Below, one piece after another: positions 35,671 through 46,259 of a stretch of 64,000 nucleotides of DNA. The translations under genes and the position numbers were made by a program. The DNA comes from Sambucus nigra. Taxonomy: Eukaryota; Streptophyta; Magnoliopsida; Dipsacales; Adoxaceae. How positions within the stretch are numbered: position 1 is the stretch's first letter; every line of letters begins with the position of its first letter. The stretch is from positions 361,484,605-361,548,604 of the forward strand of contig OX422216.1 of assembly GCA_949130495.1 (NCBI GenBank), given 5' to 3'. The notes under the pieces are model-generated. The model was not told the origin of the DNA and made no database searches. It saw only the letters and a list, made by a program, of their open reading frames with translations.

Positions 35671-37621
35671 AATCTCCCCATATGTTTATGCCGGTACATA
35701 CATAAAAAATTCGAATTATGCAATCTCCCAAAAACAAATGACATATAAGATAATATCCCCATTAAACCCTCAAACTGAGAATACTAAATGACATGTCTTC
35801 AATCAAACTTCAACATCTTCAAATTATCAACACTTTCAGAAACTCCCAAAGTTTTTCTCATCAGGGTGTGCAATCCAATAGATATCATTTTTTTACCTAC
35901 ACACATGAGAAAAATCAAATACCCGTGACACGCAACAGTTTGAAATATAATGATATGTTGGAAACAAAGAGCAATTAAGCTTAAGCAAATCATGGATAAA
36001 TCAACAGATACTTCTCCCCCATAATTCATTCTCCCCCTTTTTATGATATCCCCAAATAGACAGATACGAGAAGCATAAATACGGAAAATGTCACACAAAA
36101 ATCTTCTATTTTTTAATTTTTCAAAAAATTTTCAAACAAAATATACACCAAAGAATAAAAAAAATCTTATATTTTTGAATTTTTCAAAGTTTTTATACAA
36201 AATATACACCAAAGAATAAAAAAAACTTCTATTTTTGAATTTTTCAAATTTTTATACAAAATATACAACCAAGAATCACACCATGAAAGAACACAAAAAA
36301 AAAACAAGTCGATGATAGCATAAATGAAGGGATGTGAACAAATTTGATAGGAAAATCAATGCATACAAACATAACATATGTGCACGGTGAATTTCGGATA
36401 CTCCTAACGAATGAACTCAACATCTTTCGTAAGTGTAAAAAGATGTAAATATGAGACATTGACTCAATCTAATCAGCAAATTAAAGCTCAAAGATATTTC
36501 CACACCAATAACGTCCAAAACTATTTAATGCTTTTTCTGAACTTTCAAGGAAGTGCAAATCCGTTTAAATTCTCCAACCAAACTCCCTCGGGTTTATAAT
36601 TCGAATAGAGGTGATCTAAATTCTCAAACTTTGGAGAAATTACGGTGAAACCTAATGGCCCATATTTTGGCATGTATTGCTTTTTCTTGTCTTTAAATTT
36701 TTTCGGGCTCTTTTAACCTCTTTGGACCCCGGATAATAAAATTTCTCAATATTTTAGGTCCGATTTAACGGTGGCTTTAGCGCAAAGGATAGATAATTAC
36801 CTTTCATAGCCCTTCACCATTTTAAAATACCACATAATCTCACCAAACGATTTTTAAATGCATTCCAATCTTGTCAAGTTTTATCGCATATGGTTCGTTG
36901 TATAGACAAAATTGAGAAGGAAACACTCAAGCCAATATGTGATAGACATGTACAATAATCAAATAAACCAGTGCATGTGTGCAATAAAGGAGATAAGGAG
37001 CCAAACATATAGAAATATATCACTAATCACATCTGAAAGACTCCAAACAATGTAAAGCACATGGATGCAATGATGTAGCGTCTCAAATCACTATCAAATA
37101 GCCACATTGAATATGGAATGAAATTTGTGACTCGACTATCTTAAATGCTCATCCATAAAAGGTGTAAACATTATAAAAAAATATTTTTGTTCTTTTCTAA
37201 AAAAATTTATAAACAGAAAATCTTTTTGTTCTTTTCTAAAATTTTTGTAAAATGATTTTTTTTTCTTTTTTTTTAAATATAAAAAACAATAATAATACAC
37301 ATGATACAGTCTAGCAATAGGAATCATATGATATGAACATGACAAAGTATCCTGTCCTAGACACGGACCAACCCCTCAGTCAACTGTGAAAATCTTTAAA
37401 GACTTCCTAAGACTCTCGAATCTAAGGGAATCTAAGGGTTTTGTGAAAATATCGACTAACTGACGGTCGATGGGAACGTAACTCAGGGATACGACTTTCT
37501 CCTCAACAATCTGTCGTATAAAGTGCTCGCATATCCTGATGTGCTTTCTGCACGAATGTTAGACTGGATTGCAGGATATGTGTATTGCGCTCGTGTTATC
37601 ATAGGAAATGGTCGTGGTGTC
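35671..37621 (-). other. SIRE-like element 3' non-coding region
   Basis: About 1.95 kb between RNase H and the LTR, where SIRE elements can carry an env-like ORF. No such ORF is recognisable. Three tandem AT-rich units of about 60-65 bp, ending in AAAATATACACCAAAGAATA, lie at 36096-36275. Confidence 0.6.
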
Positions 37622-38371
37622 CTATGAAATCCCATAATCCTCCAGCATCTGTTTCATCCACAAGAGTTGCGTGAAACAACTCCCGACGGCGATGTACTCA
37701 GCCTCCGTAGCGCACAAAGAGATGGAGTTTTGATTCTTGCTCAACGAGGAGACAAGGGTAGAACCAAAATAGAAACACCCACCAGAAGTGTTCTTACACC
37801 CATCTGCATCCTCGCCCCAATCGGCATCCGAATAGGCAAACAAACGGTCATCGTTATCAAAGGAATACCAAATATCGTATGAGAGTGTCCCACTCACGTA
37901 TTTGATAATACGTTTTAGAGAGAGTAAGTGTGACTCTTTCGGAGATTCCTGATATCGTGCACAGACTCCAACACTAAAGGCTATGTCGAGATGACTGGCA
38001 GTCAAGTAGAGAAGACTACCTAGCATACTCCGATACAAGATTTGCTCTACGTCCTTGCTTGAAGTGTCCTTACTAATCTTGATAGAAGTACTCATAGGTG
38101 TACGAGCATGCTTAGCGGAGTCTAAACCAAATTTCTTCACTAGGTCTCTTGCATACTTGGATTGAGAGATGAACATCCCATCCTCTAGATGACGAACCTG
38201 GAGACTAAGGAAGAAGGTAAGCTCACCTACCACGCTCATCTCAAACTCAATTTTCATCTCCTCCTCAAAGTGGTGGGCATGCTGCGAGCACGTGGAATCA
38301 AAGACTATGTCATCCACATCGACTTGGGCAACTAAAATAGCACCGTCATCTCTCCTAACGAACAACGTCAT
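37622..38371 (-). pseudogene. SIRE-like RT C-terminal part and RNase H
   Basis: A 249-codon open frame. It starts just inside the reverse transcriptase with MTLFVRRDDGAI; the catalytic box reads VDVDDIVF where YVDDIIF is normal. Then come the tether MEDGMFISQSKYARDLVKKF-like segment and RNase H with YSDADWGED, NTSGGCFYFGSTLVSSLSKN and TEAEYIAVGSC, ending QLLWMKQMLEDYG. The RNase H acidic residues look kept. It is the best preserved piece of this element. Confidence 0.88.
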
Positions 38372-39052
38372 ATAAACTCCCCCTCTCTTGAAGCCACGGG
38401 CTAAGAGATAGGAAGTAAGCCTCTCATACCAAGCACAAGGTGCTTACTTCAAACCATACAAGTCTTTCCTCAGATAGTAGACGTGCTCAGGGTGCTTAGG
38501 GTCTTCAAATACTTTTGGTTGTACCACATAAACCTCCTCCTGTAGAATGCCATTAAGAAAGGCACTCTTGACATCCATCTGAAATAACTTGAAGCGCAGA
38601 TGACATACGATGGCGAGTAGTAAGCGGACGAACTCAATCCTCGCAACAGGAGCAAATGTCTCCTCAAAGTCTACACCCTCAATTTGTGTGTAGCCTTAAG
38701 CGACTAACCTTGTCTTATTTCTGATTATGGTACCATTTTCATCCATTTTATTCTTGAAAATCCACCTGGTACCTATCACATTAGTCTCACTAGGTAGGGG
38801 ATAAAATTCTGAGACATTATTCTTTTTAAGGTGAAGCAACTCATCATGCGTGGCAAATATCCAGTGTTCATCCTTGAGTGATTCTTTGTGATTCTTAGGA
38901 TCGATTGTGGACGTGTAGCAAAAATAACTAACAACGTTCTCTAGCTGAGCACGAGTTTTGACCCCTAAAGTGGGATCGTTAATAATGGCAGAAGGATCAT
39001 GACTCTTGCGAACCCAAGCAGGTGTGTTCCCTAACACGGGAGTAGGGTCCAC
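38372..39052 (-). pseudogene. SIRE-like RT N-terminal part, frameshifted
   Basis: The minus strand gives LKKNNVSEFYPLPSETNVIG and TRWIFKNKMDENG then RNKTRLVA (38696-39052), which is the start of a Ty1/copia RT. After a frame change and stop come [20 protein letters not shown] and [16 protein letters not shown], the next RT blocks. The two frames do not connect without correction. Confidence 0.85.
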
Positions 39053-39283
39053 GGAGTGTGGGCGAGGGACAAGTAAATGGATGCCAGAAGAATCCTCATC
39101 CTCACACAGAAGGCTAGGATCAATAAACGTCGAAGGTTCATCATCTTGTACGGTGACGTTTATTTACTCCATAACCTTAGAGCTCTTTAGGTTAAAAACC
39201 CGGTACACTCTACTATTTGATGAATATCCTAGCAATATTTCCTCGTCGCTCCGGGAGTCAAACTTTCCTAATTGCTCTTTATC

Positions 39284-40156
39284 CTATAGGATGTAGCATT
39301 TAATCCCAAAGAAATGAAAATATGCAAGGTCGGGTTTCTTGCCAGTCCACAATTCATAAGGCGTCGGATGAAGGTAGACCCATTTCATCGTATGGCATGC
39401 AGTAGACACTGCCTCTGCCCAAAATCTCCTAGCAACCTTACGACCTAGAAGCATAGATCTAGCCATTTCTTGAATCGTCATATTCTTTCTCTCAACAATC
39501 CCATTTTGTTGAGGAGTCTTCACAGCAGAAAACTCATGTTTGATTCCTAGGCTGTCACAGTAAAGATCTGCCTTTGCTTCCTTAAATTCCGTATCGTTGT
39601 CACTATGTATCCTATCAATAGTGACTCCGTATTGATTTTGCAAGACACGACACTTGGTCGTTAAAAACTCTACAACATCGGATTTCTTTCTCAGAAAACC
39701 TACAATTGAATATCTGGAGAAATCATCTACCATCATTAGGATATACCTCTTACCACCTAGACTCTCAGTACGAGTAGGACCCATAATATCCATGTAAATT
39801 AACTCAAGCACACGGGAGGTGGTAATGGAATACAACTTCTTGTGAGGGCTACGGATTTTCTTTCCAAGCTGATAGGGTCCACAAACCATGGAAGTTGGCT
39901 TTCCAAGATATGGTAAGCCACGAACTAAGTCCTTTTTAGCTAAACGTGTCAAATCTCTAACGTTCACGTGACCCAGACGTTGATGCCAAAGATCCATAGG
40001 AGAGATCGTGGCGTCGTTGCAAACAAGTGAGGATGTGGGCATAGTCCCATAGTAATTATCTTCTGTCCTCATCCCTTGCACTAAAAGTTTATCGGCTTGA
40101 TTATAGACATTACACACGTCCCGGTCAAACTTTACGGCAAAGTCAGTGTCGCACAA
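39284..40156 (-). pseudogene. SIRE-like integrase
   Basis: A 290-codon open frame with the GAG-pre-integrase zinc region (LWHQRLGHVNVRDL ... CGPYQLGK) and the catalytic core: YMDIMGPTRTESLGG, DRIHSDNDTEF and QQNGIVERKNMT supply the D, D, E residues. The second cysteine of the normal CGPCQ is tyrosine here, which should weaken zinc binding. The end KPDLAYFHFFGIKCYIL is the usual C-terminal block. Confidence 0.9.
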
Positions 40157-40305
40157 CTATCTAATGCTGATAAGGTTTGCCTTCAAACCTTTTATGTACA
40201 AAACATTGTCTAGCTTAGAAAATCCTGGTAACACTACTGTACCTCGTCCTGCAATGCTAAACTTGCTCTCGTCTCCAAAGGTGACTCTACCTTCCTTATA
40301 ATCCT

Positions 40306-40875
40306 CTAGGTAGGTATAAAAAATGTGATATCACCTGTCATATGTCTGGAGCACCCACTATCAAAATACCACTGTGAGGTATTATGTGCTTTTAGAGTGA
40401 CATAAACAACAAGGGCCTTTCCGCCTTTCTTATGTACCCAAGAAGTGGTAGCCGTTTGTTTACCCTTGTTGTTGGTTTTAGCCGGGATGCGGGAAGCATT
40501 CACTGACGGCAAGGACATCCGTCGGAATTCCTCCATCAAACTCTGTGATGTGGCAACTAAAAACTCATCACGCTCTCGCAGACTGGAAAAATCATCAGTA
40601 TGATGTGATGGAGCAGTAGTACGTCGTGTCTGACCCAAACTATAGCAAAACTCCCTGAGGTGGCCTATTCTTTTACAATACGTACAAAAGAACACAGTCT
40701 TAGGAGGACCTTGGTTTGCTTTTATTAGTCGTACTCTTCTTTGTGGTTTTTGACGATGGCCATACGGAGTCGTAGTAAACTCAGGAACTGGTCCAGGTGC
40801 AATTTGGGATGTGTAGGCACCATCAAAACCAATTCCCTGCCTATCACCAAAATTTAAAGCGGGATCGAGGAGCAT
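40306..40875 (-). pseudogene. SIRE-like second zinc knuckle and protease start
   Basis: The frame contains FFCTYCKRIGHLREFCYSLG (C-x2-C-x4-H-x4-C) and, near its end, WYFDSGCSRHMTGD, the aspartic protease active-site region with the DSG triad intact. The rest of the protease lies between 40306 and 40156 with a break. Confidence 0.85.
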
Positions 40876-41277
40876 CTTTCATATCTTTCCAGATCTGTCC
40901 TCCATTTTAACCTTGACTTCCCGTGCTCTCTCAAGATCATGAGTAAGTTGGGTAACAAGGGCTTCAAGTTTCTTACGAGTCTCCAGGGATTAATGGAGCT
41001 CACTTGTAAGACTAGCAACTTATTTAGTCAAGTCCCCTTTCTCTTTCTCAAAACCACTCTCTCTCTCTCCAAAACAGTCTCTCTCTCTCTCTCTAAACAA
41101 ACTTTCTTTCTTAACACAGGCAGACTCTCTCTCTCTCTCTCAAGGTAGTTCAGGTGGAGGACTCTCTCACTCTCTTGCTTCTTTTAAATCTTCCTCTAAA
41201 GCGGTGATCCTAAGAACTATCGCTTTGTTACGCCTTTTGGTTTTAAATGACTCATTATATAACTCAGCGTAGGCGCG

Positions 41278-42486
41278 TTAAAGATTACTCTCGCTTTCAC
41301 TTGCATCATCCTCCCCCTCTCTCACATCGTTCTCACTGTCGAGGTGTCCCTGTGAAGCAGCATCCTCAACGTCGTGAGGAGCACTAGAAGTATGACTAGC
41401 CATGAATTCGATGAAGTTACATTCATGCGGTGACTCGTCTTCAGAGTCCACCGACTGGACCTCACTGTAGTCACTAAGGGTAGCATCAAGGACAACTTTG
41501 CCCCTTTCTTTTGCAAGTCTGTTTAGCCTAGTAGCACACTCAAAAGCTATATGACCCTTACCATCGCACTCATAACATCTCTCACCATCTTTCTTAGGAG
41601 AGTATTTAAAATCTTTTTCATTTTTCATATTTTTCTCAACATTCTTTTCATCTTTGAAATTTCCATTTTTTTTTAATTTGAGAATTTTCTTAAAATTTTT
41701 AGCGAACAGAGCCAAATCATCTAAATCAAGGTCACACTCATAATCCGACATTTCTATCTCCCTTTTTCTAGATGACTCAACTTTCTTTCTTGTTGACCCC
41801 TCACTCTTTTTTTCCTGGGCATTAAGTGCAATTCCCTTATCTTTAGACTTGACAGATTTAGGAAACATATTAATTTCATATGTTTGTAAGTCTCCTACAA
41901 GTTCCTCTAATTTAAGCGTGTTTAAATTACCAATAGAATTTAGCACAGTGACTTTAGGGATAAAATGCTTAGGTATTGGTCTTAGAATCTTTTTAACAAC
42001 TCTAGCATTATGAATTTGTTCATCAAGATTAAAGTTAGTGTTTACAATATCAGATAACCTAGCATAAAATTCATCAAAACATTCAGTCTCAAGCATGGTG
42101 ATAGTTTCAAATTAAGTTGTTAAATTTTGCAGTTTAGACTCTTTCACCGCATTAGTTCCTGCATGGGTAAGTTGCAAAACATCATGTGCCTCTTTTGACG
42201 TAGTGCACGTCATAATCCGTCGGAACTCATCAGGTGTGACGGATCCAGAAATGGCACTTAAACCCTTAGAATTAAAGGATGAAAATTTAAATTCTTCTTC
42301 AGTTCATTCAGTCACAGATTTTAAATTAGTCACGTTATTAACAGTGACAGAGGGAGGTGTTCACCCTCTTTCAACCAAAATCCAAACACGTTCATCAATG
42401 GCTTTTAAAGAAGATTTCATGCGGTCTTTCTAGTAAGCATAATTTGTCCCATCAAAAACTAGCATTTTATTGTATAAATTCTCCAT
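41278..42486 (-). pseudogene. SIRE-like gag
   Basis: From the ATG at 42486 the minus strand starts MENLYNKMLVFDGTNYAY followed by a stop where tryptophan is expected, then SSLKAIDERVW. After another break, 42096-41278 is open for 272 codons with the UBN2-type capsid (FDEFYARLSDIVNTNFNLDE, PKHFIPKVTVL, LKLEELVGDLQTYEI) and a zinc knuckle CYECDGKGHIAFEC. Acidic repeats follow. Nonsense changes near the N-terminus inactivate it. Confidence 0.88.
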
Positions 42487-42578
42487 TGAACACGCCCTTT
42501 TTCAAAAATTAATTTTTTAGAAAATTGATATCTTAGAAAAATTTTGCGAAAAATTACACGGTATAATTGTGTAATTGG

Positions 42579-42590
42579 CTCTGATATCAA
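42579..42590 (-). other. Primer-binding site of the SIRE-like element
   Basis: On the minus strand TGATATCAGAGC lies 2-3 bp after the 5' LTR. It is the tRNA-iMet site TGGTATCAGAGC with one G-to-A change. Confidence 0.82.
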
Positions 42591-42592
42591 TT

Positions 42593-43599
42593 TGAAGTGT
42601 GCGCTTTTGTTCAAATTAAGAAATTATTTAATTAAACACAGTTTTCAATTAAATCCTAAAAACATGCATCTGTATGATTTAACAAATACAATAAAGCACG
42701 TGACACAAAATATCAGGAAAAATCCCCGCATGGCATAACCATATTATTTTCACTATAATTTGTAAAGAACGATTATACGAATTATAATGAAAATAAGTGT
42801 GACATACGAAAATACCCGCAGGTGTCGGTTCCGTTGTCGTCGACTGGAATCTCCCGCAAGAATTCCATATGGGCAGCAATAAAGAAGATACTAGCTTCTC
42901 CACAAAATACTCTAAATGAGTAAAATAAATCCCTTGAAGGTTTATAAAATCTGCACAACATAACTGGGAATGCATTTGCATTTAAAGAAGGCTTAAAGCC
43001 TTAAAATGATGAAGTCTAAAAAGAGAGTCGTTTTTAGGCTGGTTGCTATAGAAAGAGAGTTGAAAAATTCTTTGAATCAATCGAGTAGAAAGGGGTATAA
43101 AGAGATTCAGAAATCGAGGCAGCGTCGTTCGAACGAGATAGCATCTTGCGCAAATGACATACACGTGTCGTTCGAACGACATCGCGCGAGATGCCATCTC
43201 GTTCGAGCGACAATGTATCTCGTTTGAACGAGCACACTTTCCAAAAAAAAAGTCCGCTTCTACTAATTGAAATATTTGTTCTTTTTGATAAAAAAAATTA
43301 TTTAGACTTCAAAAAATATTTTCGAAAAAAATTTCCAAATATTTATGCAAATATAAACAACTCCAATAAATCATTTTATCAATAATGTGACGTGGAGTAG
43401 TGGGAAACGGTTGAGTAGCACGTCGCATGTAGCATGATGAACATGTGAAGATGATGGATGCATGGATTCGGATAAAGGCCATCGTGGATGATCGTGATGA
43501 CGTGTCGAATGTAGCGGTATCAGACATACAAACTGTGATCTAGGAAAAATAAAAAAATCCTAGATTCTACCCGGACATTTATAAAATTATATCCTTACA
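42593..43599 (-). repeat. 5' LTR of the SIRE-like element
   Basis: Begins TGAAGTGTGCGC on the plus strand and ends TTACA at 43599. The palindrome cluster is best preserved here (43120-43232): CGTTCGAACGAG, TCGTTCGAACGA, TCTCGTTCGAGCGA and TCTCGTTTGAACGAG in succession, with ATGCCATCTCG/GAGATAGCATC pieces between them that are also complementary. Confidence 0.9.
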
Positions 43600-43604
43600 A
43601 ACTC

Positions 43605-44160
43605 TAATTTTTAAGTGGGAGAAAAAAAAGATTTCGTTCAGATGCCGACGAACTAGTTCGGCATGGCCTTTGTAAATGGGCGAACCGGTTCGAAATTCCA
43701 GGAGCGAGGCCAAATCTGCTAACCAGAGCAAACTGGTTCGTTTAAGAACCAAACCGGTTCGTCCCTTGAAAATCCTTCTTTTCTTCCGTGAATTCTTCTC
43801 ATTTTCATATCATCATATCTTCTCAATCGATGCTCGGATTTGGATGTCGTTTCTTCCTATGTGCTTGTAAAATCGAGGTCTTCGACTTCTCTTAGGTTCT
43901 GCATCCAAATTCTAGTTGTGCAATTATGTTAATACCCTTGACTTTCCTTATTTTCTTTTCGATCTTTATTCTGGTTTCTCTATTGTCTTCACATGCATGA
44001 AATACGTGTAAAATTTAAGAGACATACCTGAAACTCAGGGTACTTGTTAAAAGATGTCAATGACAATGATATGAGATAAATCCACTTCAATTGTACCGCA
44101 CGGGGTGATAAAAGCTTCTAAATTATGGGGGGATGAATACAAAGAATTTATGCCTAATCA
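43605..44160 (-). repeat. 5' LTR of the Athila element, second piece
   Basis: Continues the LTR from 34662. On the minus strand it starts TGATTAGG at 44160, next to the TSD GTCAA. It holds CGAACTAGTTCG, GCGAACCGGTTCG and AAACCGGTTCG within about 110 bp (43645-43760). Confidence 0.88.
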
Positions 44161-44165
44161 GTCAA
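44161..44165. repeat. Target-site duplication GTCAA (right) of the Athila element
   Basis: Matches 3066-3070 exactly. Confidence 0.9.
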
Positions 44166-44459
44166 TAAGTATTAAACGTTCTCCATCATTTTATCATGTT
44201 CCTTGGAAACCACTTCTTACCAATATGCCAAAGAATATATTTTTTCATGAATAACTTTAAATGTAAAACAAAATGACTCGTATCTTTCTCTAAGAATTTT
44301 CCAATTTCTCGTAAAAATAAACTATTTTTCAGTAATTTTCTAACTTTGTAATTGAACACACCCTATATGTAAGAAAGCGACAAATTAGATACCATTTTTT
44401 TAAAAAGAACTTTGATACTTCTGATAAAAAAAAGTTTCTAAAATCAACCGTGGGTGTCA

Positions 44460-44764
44460 TGTTAAAACATAAACTGCCATATGGAAAAGTCTTGGAGCCT
44501 CTCCACCCATAGTCATTCGTTTAAAAATGGATGCTTTAATACTTAATATGCTATTAGAGTATGCTATTCATGGCCCCAATGTTCAGCGTCACCCAATATA
44601 AATGTGTCCACATTTAAAGCTCAGGTAACGTAACTTGTGAGGGAGCGTGTTGAGACATAAAGATCCATGGAAAAAGGTTCAAACCTTGCACCACAGTATA
44701 TAAGATTTTGTTACCCCTCCACGTATAGTCAATTTATTTTGGATTGATACTCAAATATTTAACA
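44460..44764 (+). mobile_element. TRIM (terminal-repeat retrotransposon in miniature), 305 bp
   Basis: LTR 1 at 44460-44548 (with an internal deletion), a degenerate iMet primer site TGCTATTAGAGT at 44549, 99 bp of internal sequence including GTTCAGCGTCACCC, a purine tract GTGAGGGAGCG before 44648, and LTR 2 at 44648-44764 (TGTTGAGACATAAAG ... TTAACA). TGTCA flanks both sides (44455-44459, 44765-44769), an exact 5-bp TSD. There is no coding capacity; mobilisation needed proteins from another element. Confidence 0.88.
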
Positions 44765-44911
44765 TGTCATATAATACGTATGATCTTGTGACAACCATTT
44801 CCCTCATTACGAAGATGGAGTAACCCTATGAGCTTTTCAAATTATTCATAAAATGATGTGATATTGCAATAAATCACAACAAAGTACCTGAATAAACATC
44901 AATAACTCTTA

Positions 44912-45804
44912 GGGTCTGTTTGATAAGCCACATTTGCCATGGCAAATTTGGCAAATGGTGGCAAATCACAAATTTGCTCACTATTTTGTGTGTTTGATGA
45001 CAATTATTTGTCATGGAAAAATTTTCATGGATACCCATGTTCACATACAAATTTACCATCATTTTCCCATTTTTGTTGGCAAAATTTGCTTACCTATATA
45101 GCAAAGCAAAATTTCTCCACAAATTTGCCATCCTTTTTAAAAATATTAAAAAAACTAATTTTTGTTTGTTAAAACTTTTTTTTTTAAAGAAACATTTTTT
45201 TCTGTAATTTTTTTTTTTTGTTAAAAACTGTTTTTCCATTAAAAATGTTTTTATTTTGTTAAAATCGTTTTTTAAACTGTTTGTTTGTTTGTTAAAATCG
45301 TTTTTATTTTGCTAAAAACTGTTTTTTTCATTGAAACTGTTTTTTTGTTACAAGTGTTTTTTCTTAAAAAATAAATCGTTCTAAACTGTTTTTTTCTTAA
45401 AAGTGTTTTTATTGTTAAAAACTGTTTTTCTAAACAAATGTTTTTTTTCCGTTAAAACTATTTGTTTGTTTTTCTGTTTTAACTTTTGGTTTTTTTGTTA
45501 AAACATTTTTGTTTTTGTTAAATTATTTTTTTTCTTAAAAACTGTTTTTTTGTTAAAGCTTTTTATTTTATTAAAAACTGTTTTTTTATTCATAAACTGG
45601 TTTTTTGTTCTAAACTTTTTTTTGTTTTTATTTTCCATTAATGTTATCAAATAATCCACTTTTGCCACCTAAAAAATTAATCCTATCAAACAACCTTATA
45701 TGACAAATTATAGGATTTGCCCTCACAAATTTTGTCATGGCAAATTTTATTATGGAAAAATTTGCCATGCTCCCCATTTGCCCATTTTTGTATCAAACGG
45801 ACCC
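44912..45804. mobile_element. Tourist-like MITE (PIF/Harbinger), 893 bp
   Basis: The ends are GGGTCTGTTTGATA and TATCAAACGGACCC, inverted repeats with one mismatch, flanked by TTA (44909-44911, 45805-45807), the PIF/Harbinger target duplication. Longer complementary arms containing GGCAAATTTG/CAAATTTTG words lie inside. The middle (45160-45640) is an asymmetric T-rich block repeating AAAACTGTTTTT-like words. It encodes no transposase. Confidence 0.85.
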
Positions 45805-46104
45805 TTATATAGAATTATCAAAAGTAAAAACCATTATCATACACTTAGAGCATCATGTTTTTATGCTCAACACCAATATTTCTCATTTAGAATTGTCAAA
45901 TGTGAAAAAAAAAAAATTACCACGTCAGTGAGAATACATTTGTACATATAACAATATTATCTTAATAATAAGAAAAATGTGCGATGCATATGTCATTCAT
46001 ATGTGTTTTCGTCAAGAGTGGCTTGACAATAAGAAGCCTTTACCGAATAACCCCGAAAAAGGGTATTTTGGACTATTTTCATCTCCTAAATACCAAAGAG
46101 TGAT

Positions 46105-46238
46105 GCTATGGGTACCAAACAACTCCAAATCTCCCCCAAATAGCATTAATGAGTTGTGCCCTGACGAGACGTATACCACAAGATATAACACTTAAAGCTA
46201 TTTGGGAATGATTTGGGGGAGTTGTTTGGGACTATAGT
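46105..46238. mobile_element. Possible small foldback MITE
   Basis: CTATGGGTACCAAACAACTC at the left and its near complement GAGTTGTTTGGGACTATAG at the right form imperfect inverted arms of about 45 bp, both continuing into a CCCAAATAGC/GCTATTTGGG pair. No clear target duplication was found, so the family is uncertain. Confidence 0.45.
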
Positions 46239-46259
46239 CTATCAACAAAAGTTATAAGT

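Larger units (their letters stand above)
34663..43599 (-). mobile_element. SIRE-like Ty1/copia retrotransposon, degenerate
   Basis: LTRs of about 1 kb (34663-35670, 42593-43599) with TGAAG...TTACA ends flank gag, PR, INT, RT and RH in Ty1/copia order on the minus strand. Total 8937 bp. The gag wording, two zinc knuckles and the long 3' non-coding part fit the SIRE/Maximus lineage. Exact TSD AACTC lies in the Athila 5' LTR. LTRs differ at roughly 7 percent over a sampled stretch, younger than the host element and older than the large-LTR element. Frameshifts and active-site losses make it defective. Confidence 0.92.
3071..44160 (-). mobile_element. Athila-like Ty3/gypsy retrotransposon, degenerate, carrying nested insertions
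   Basis: Two related LTRs (3071-4606; 33649-34662 continued at 43605-44160) flank gag, protease, reverse transcriptase, RNase H and integrase remnants, all on the minus strand. The primer-binding site matches the 3' end of tRNA-Asp (TGGCGCC...), as is usual in Athila. The order PR-RT-RH-INT and the gag and PR wording fit Athila/Tat elements. Exact TSDs GTCAA flank it. Subtracting CACTA (11853-22364), the large-LTR element (23019-32550), the SIRE-like copia (34663-43599) and their TSD copies leaves about 12.1 kb. The LTRs differ clearly by eye (roughly 15 percent over sampled stretches), so it is the oldest layer. Coding frames are full of stops. Confidence 0.92.

Noticed and set aside
37667..37882. 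Plus-strand frames inside the SIRE-like RNase H and integrase
   Set aside because: They are opposite-strand shadows of well-matched retrotransposon domains.
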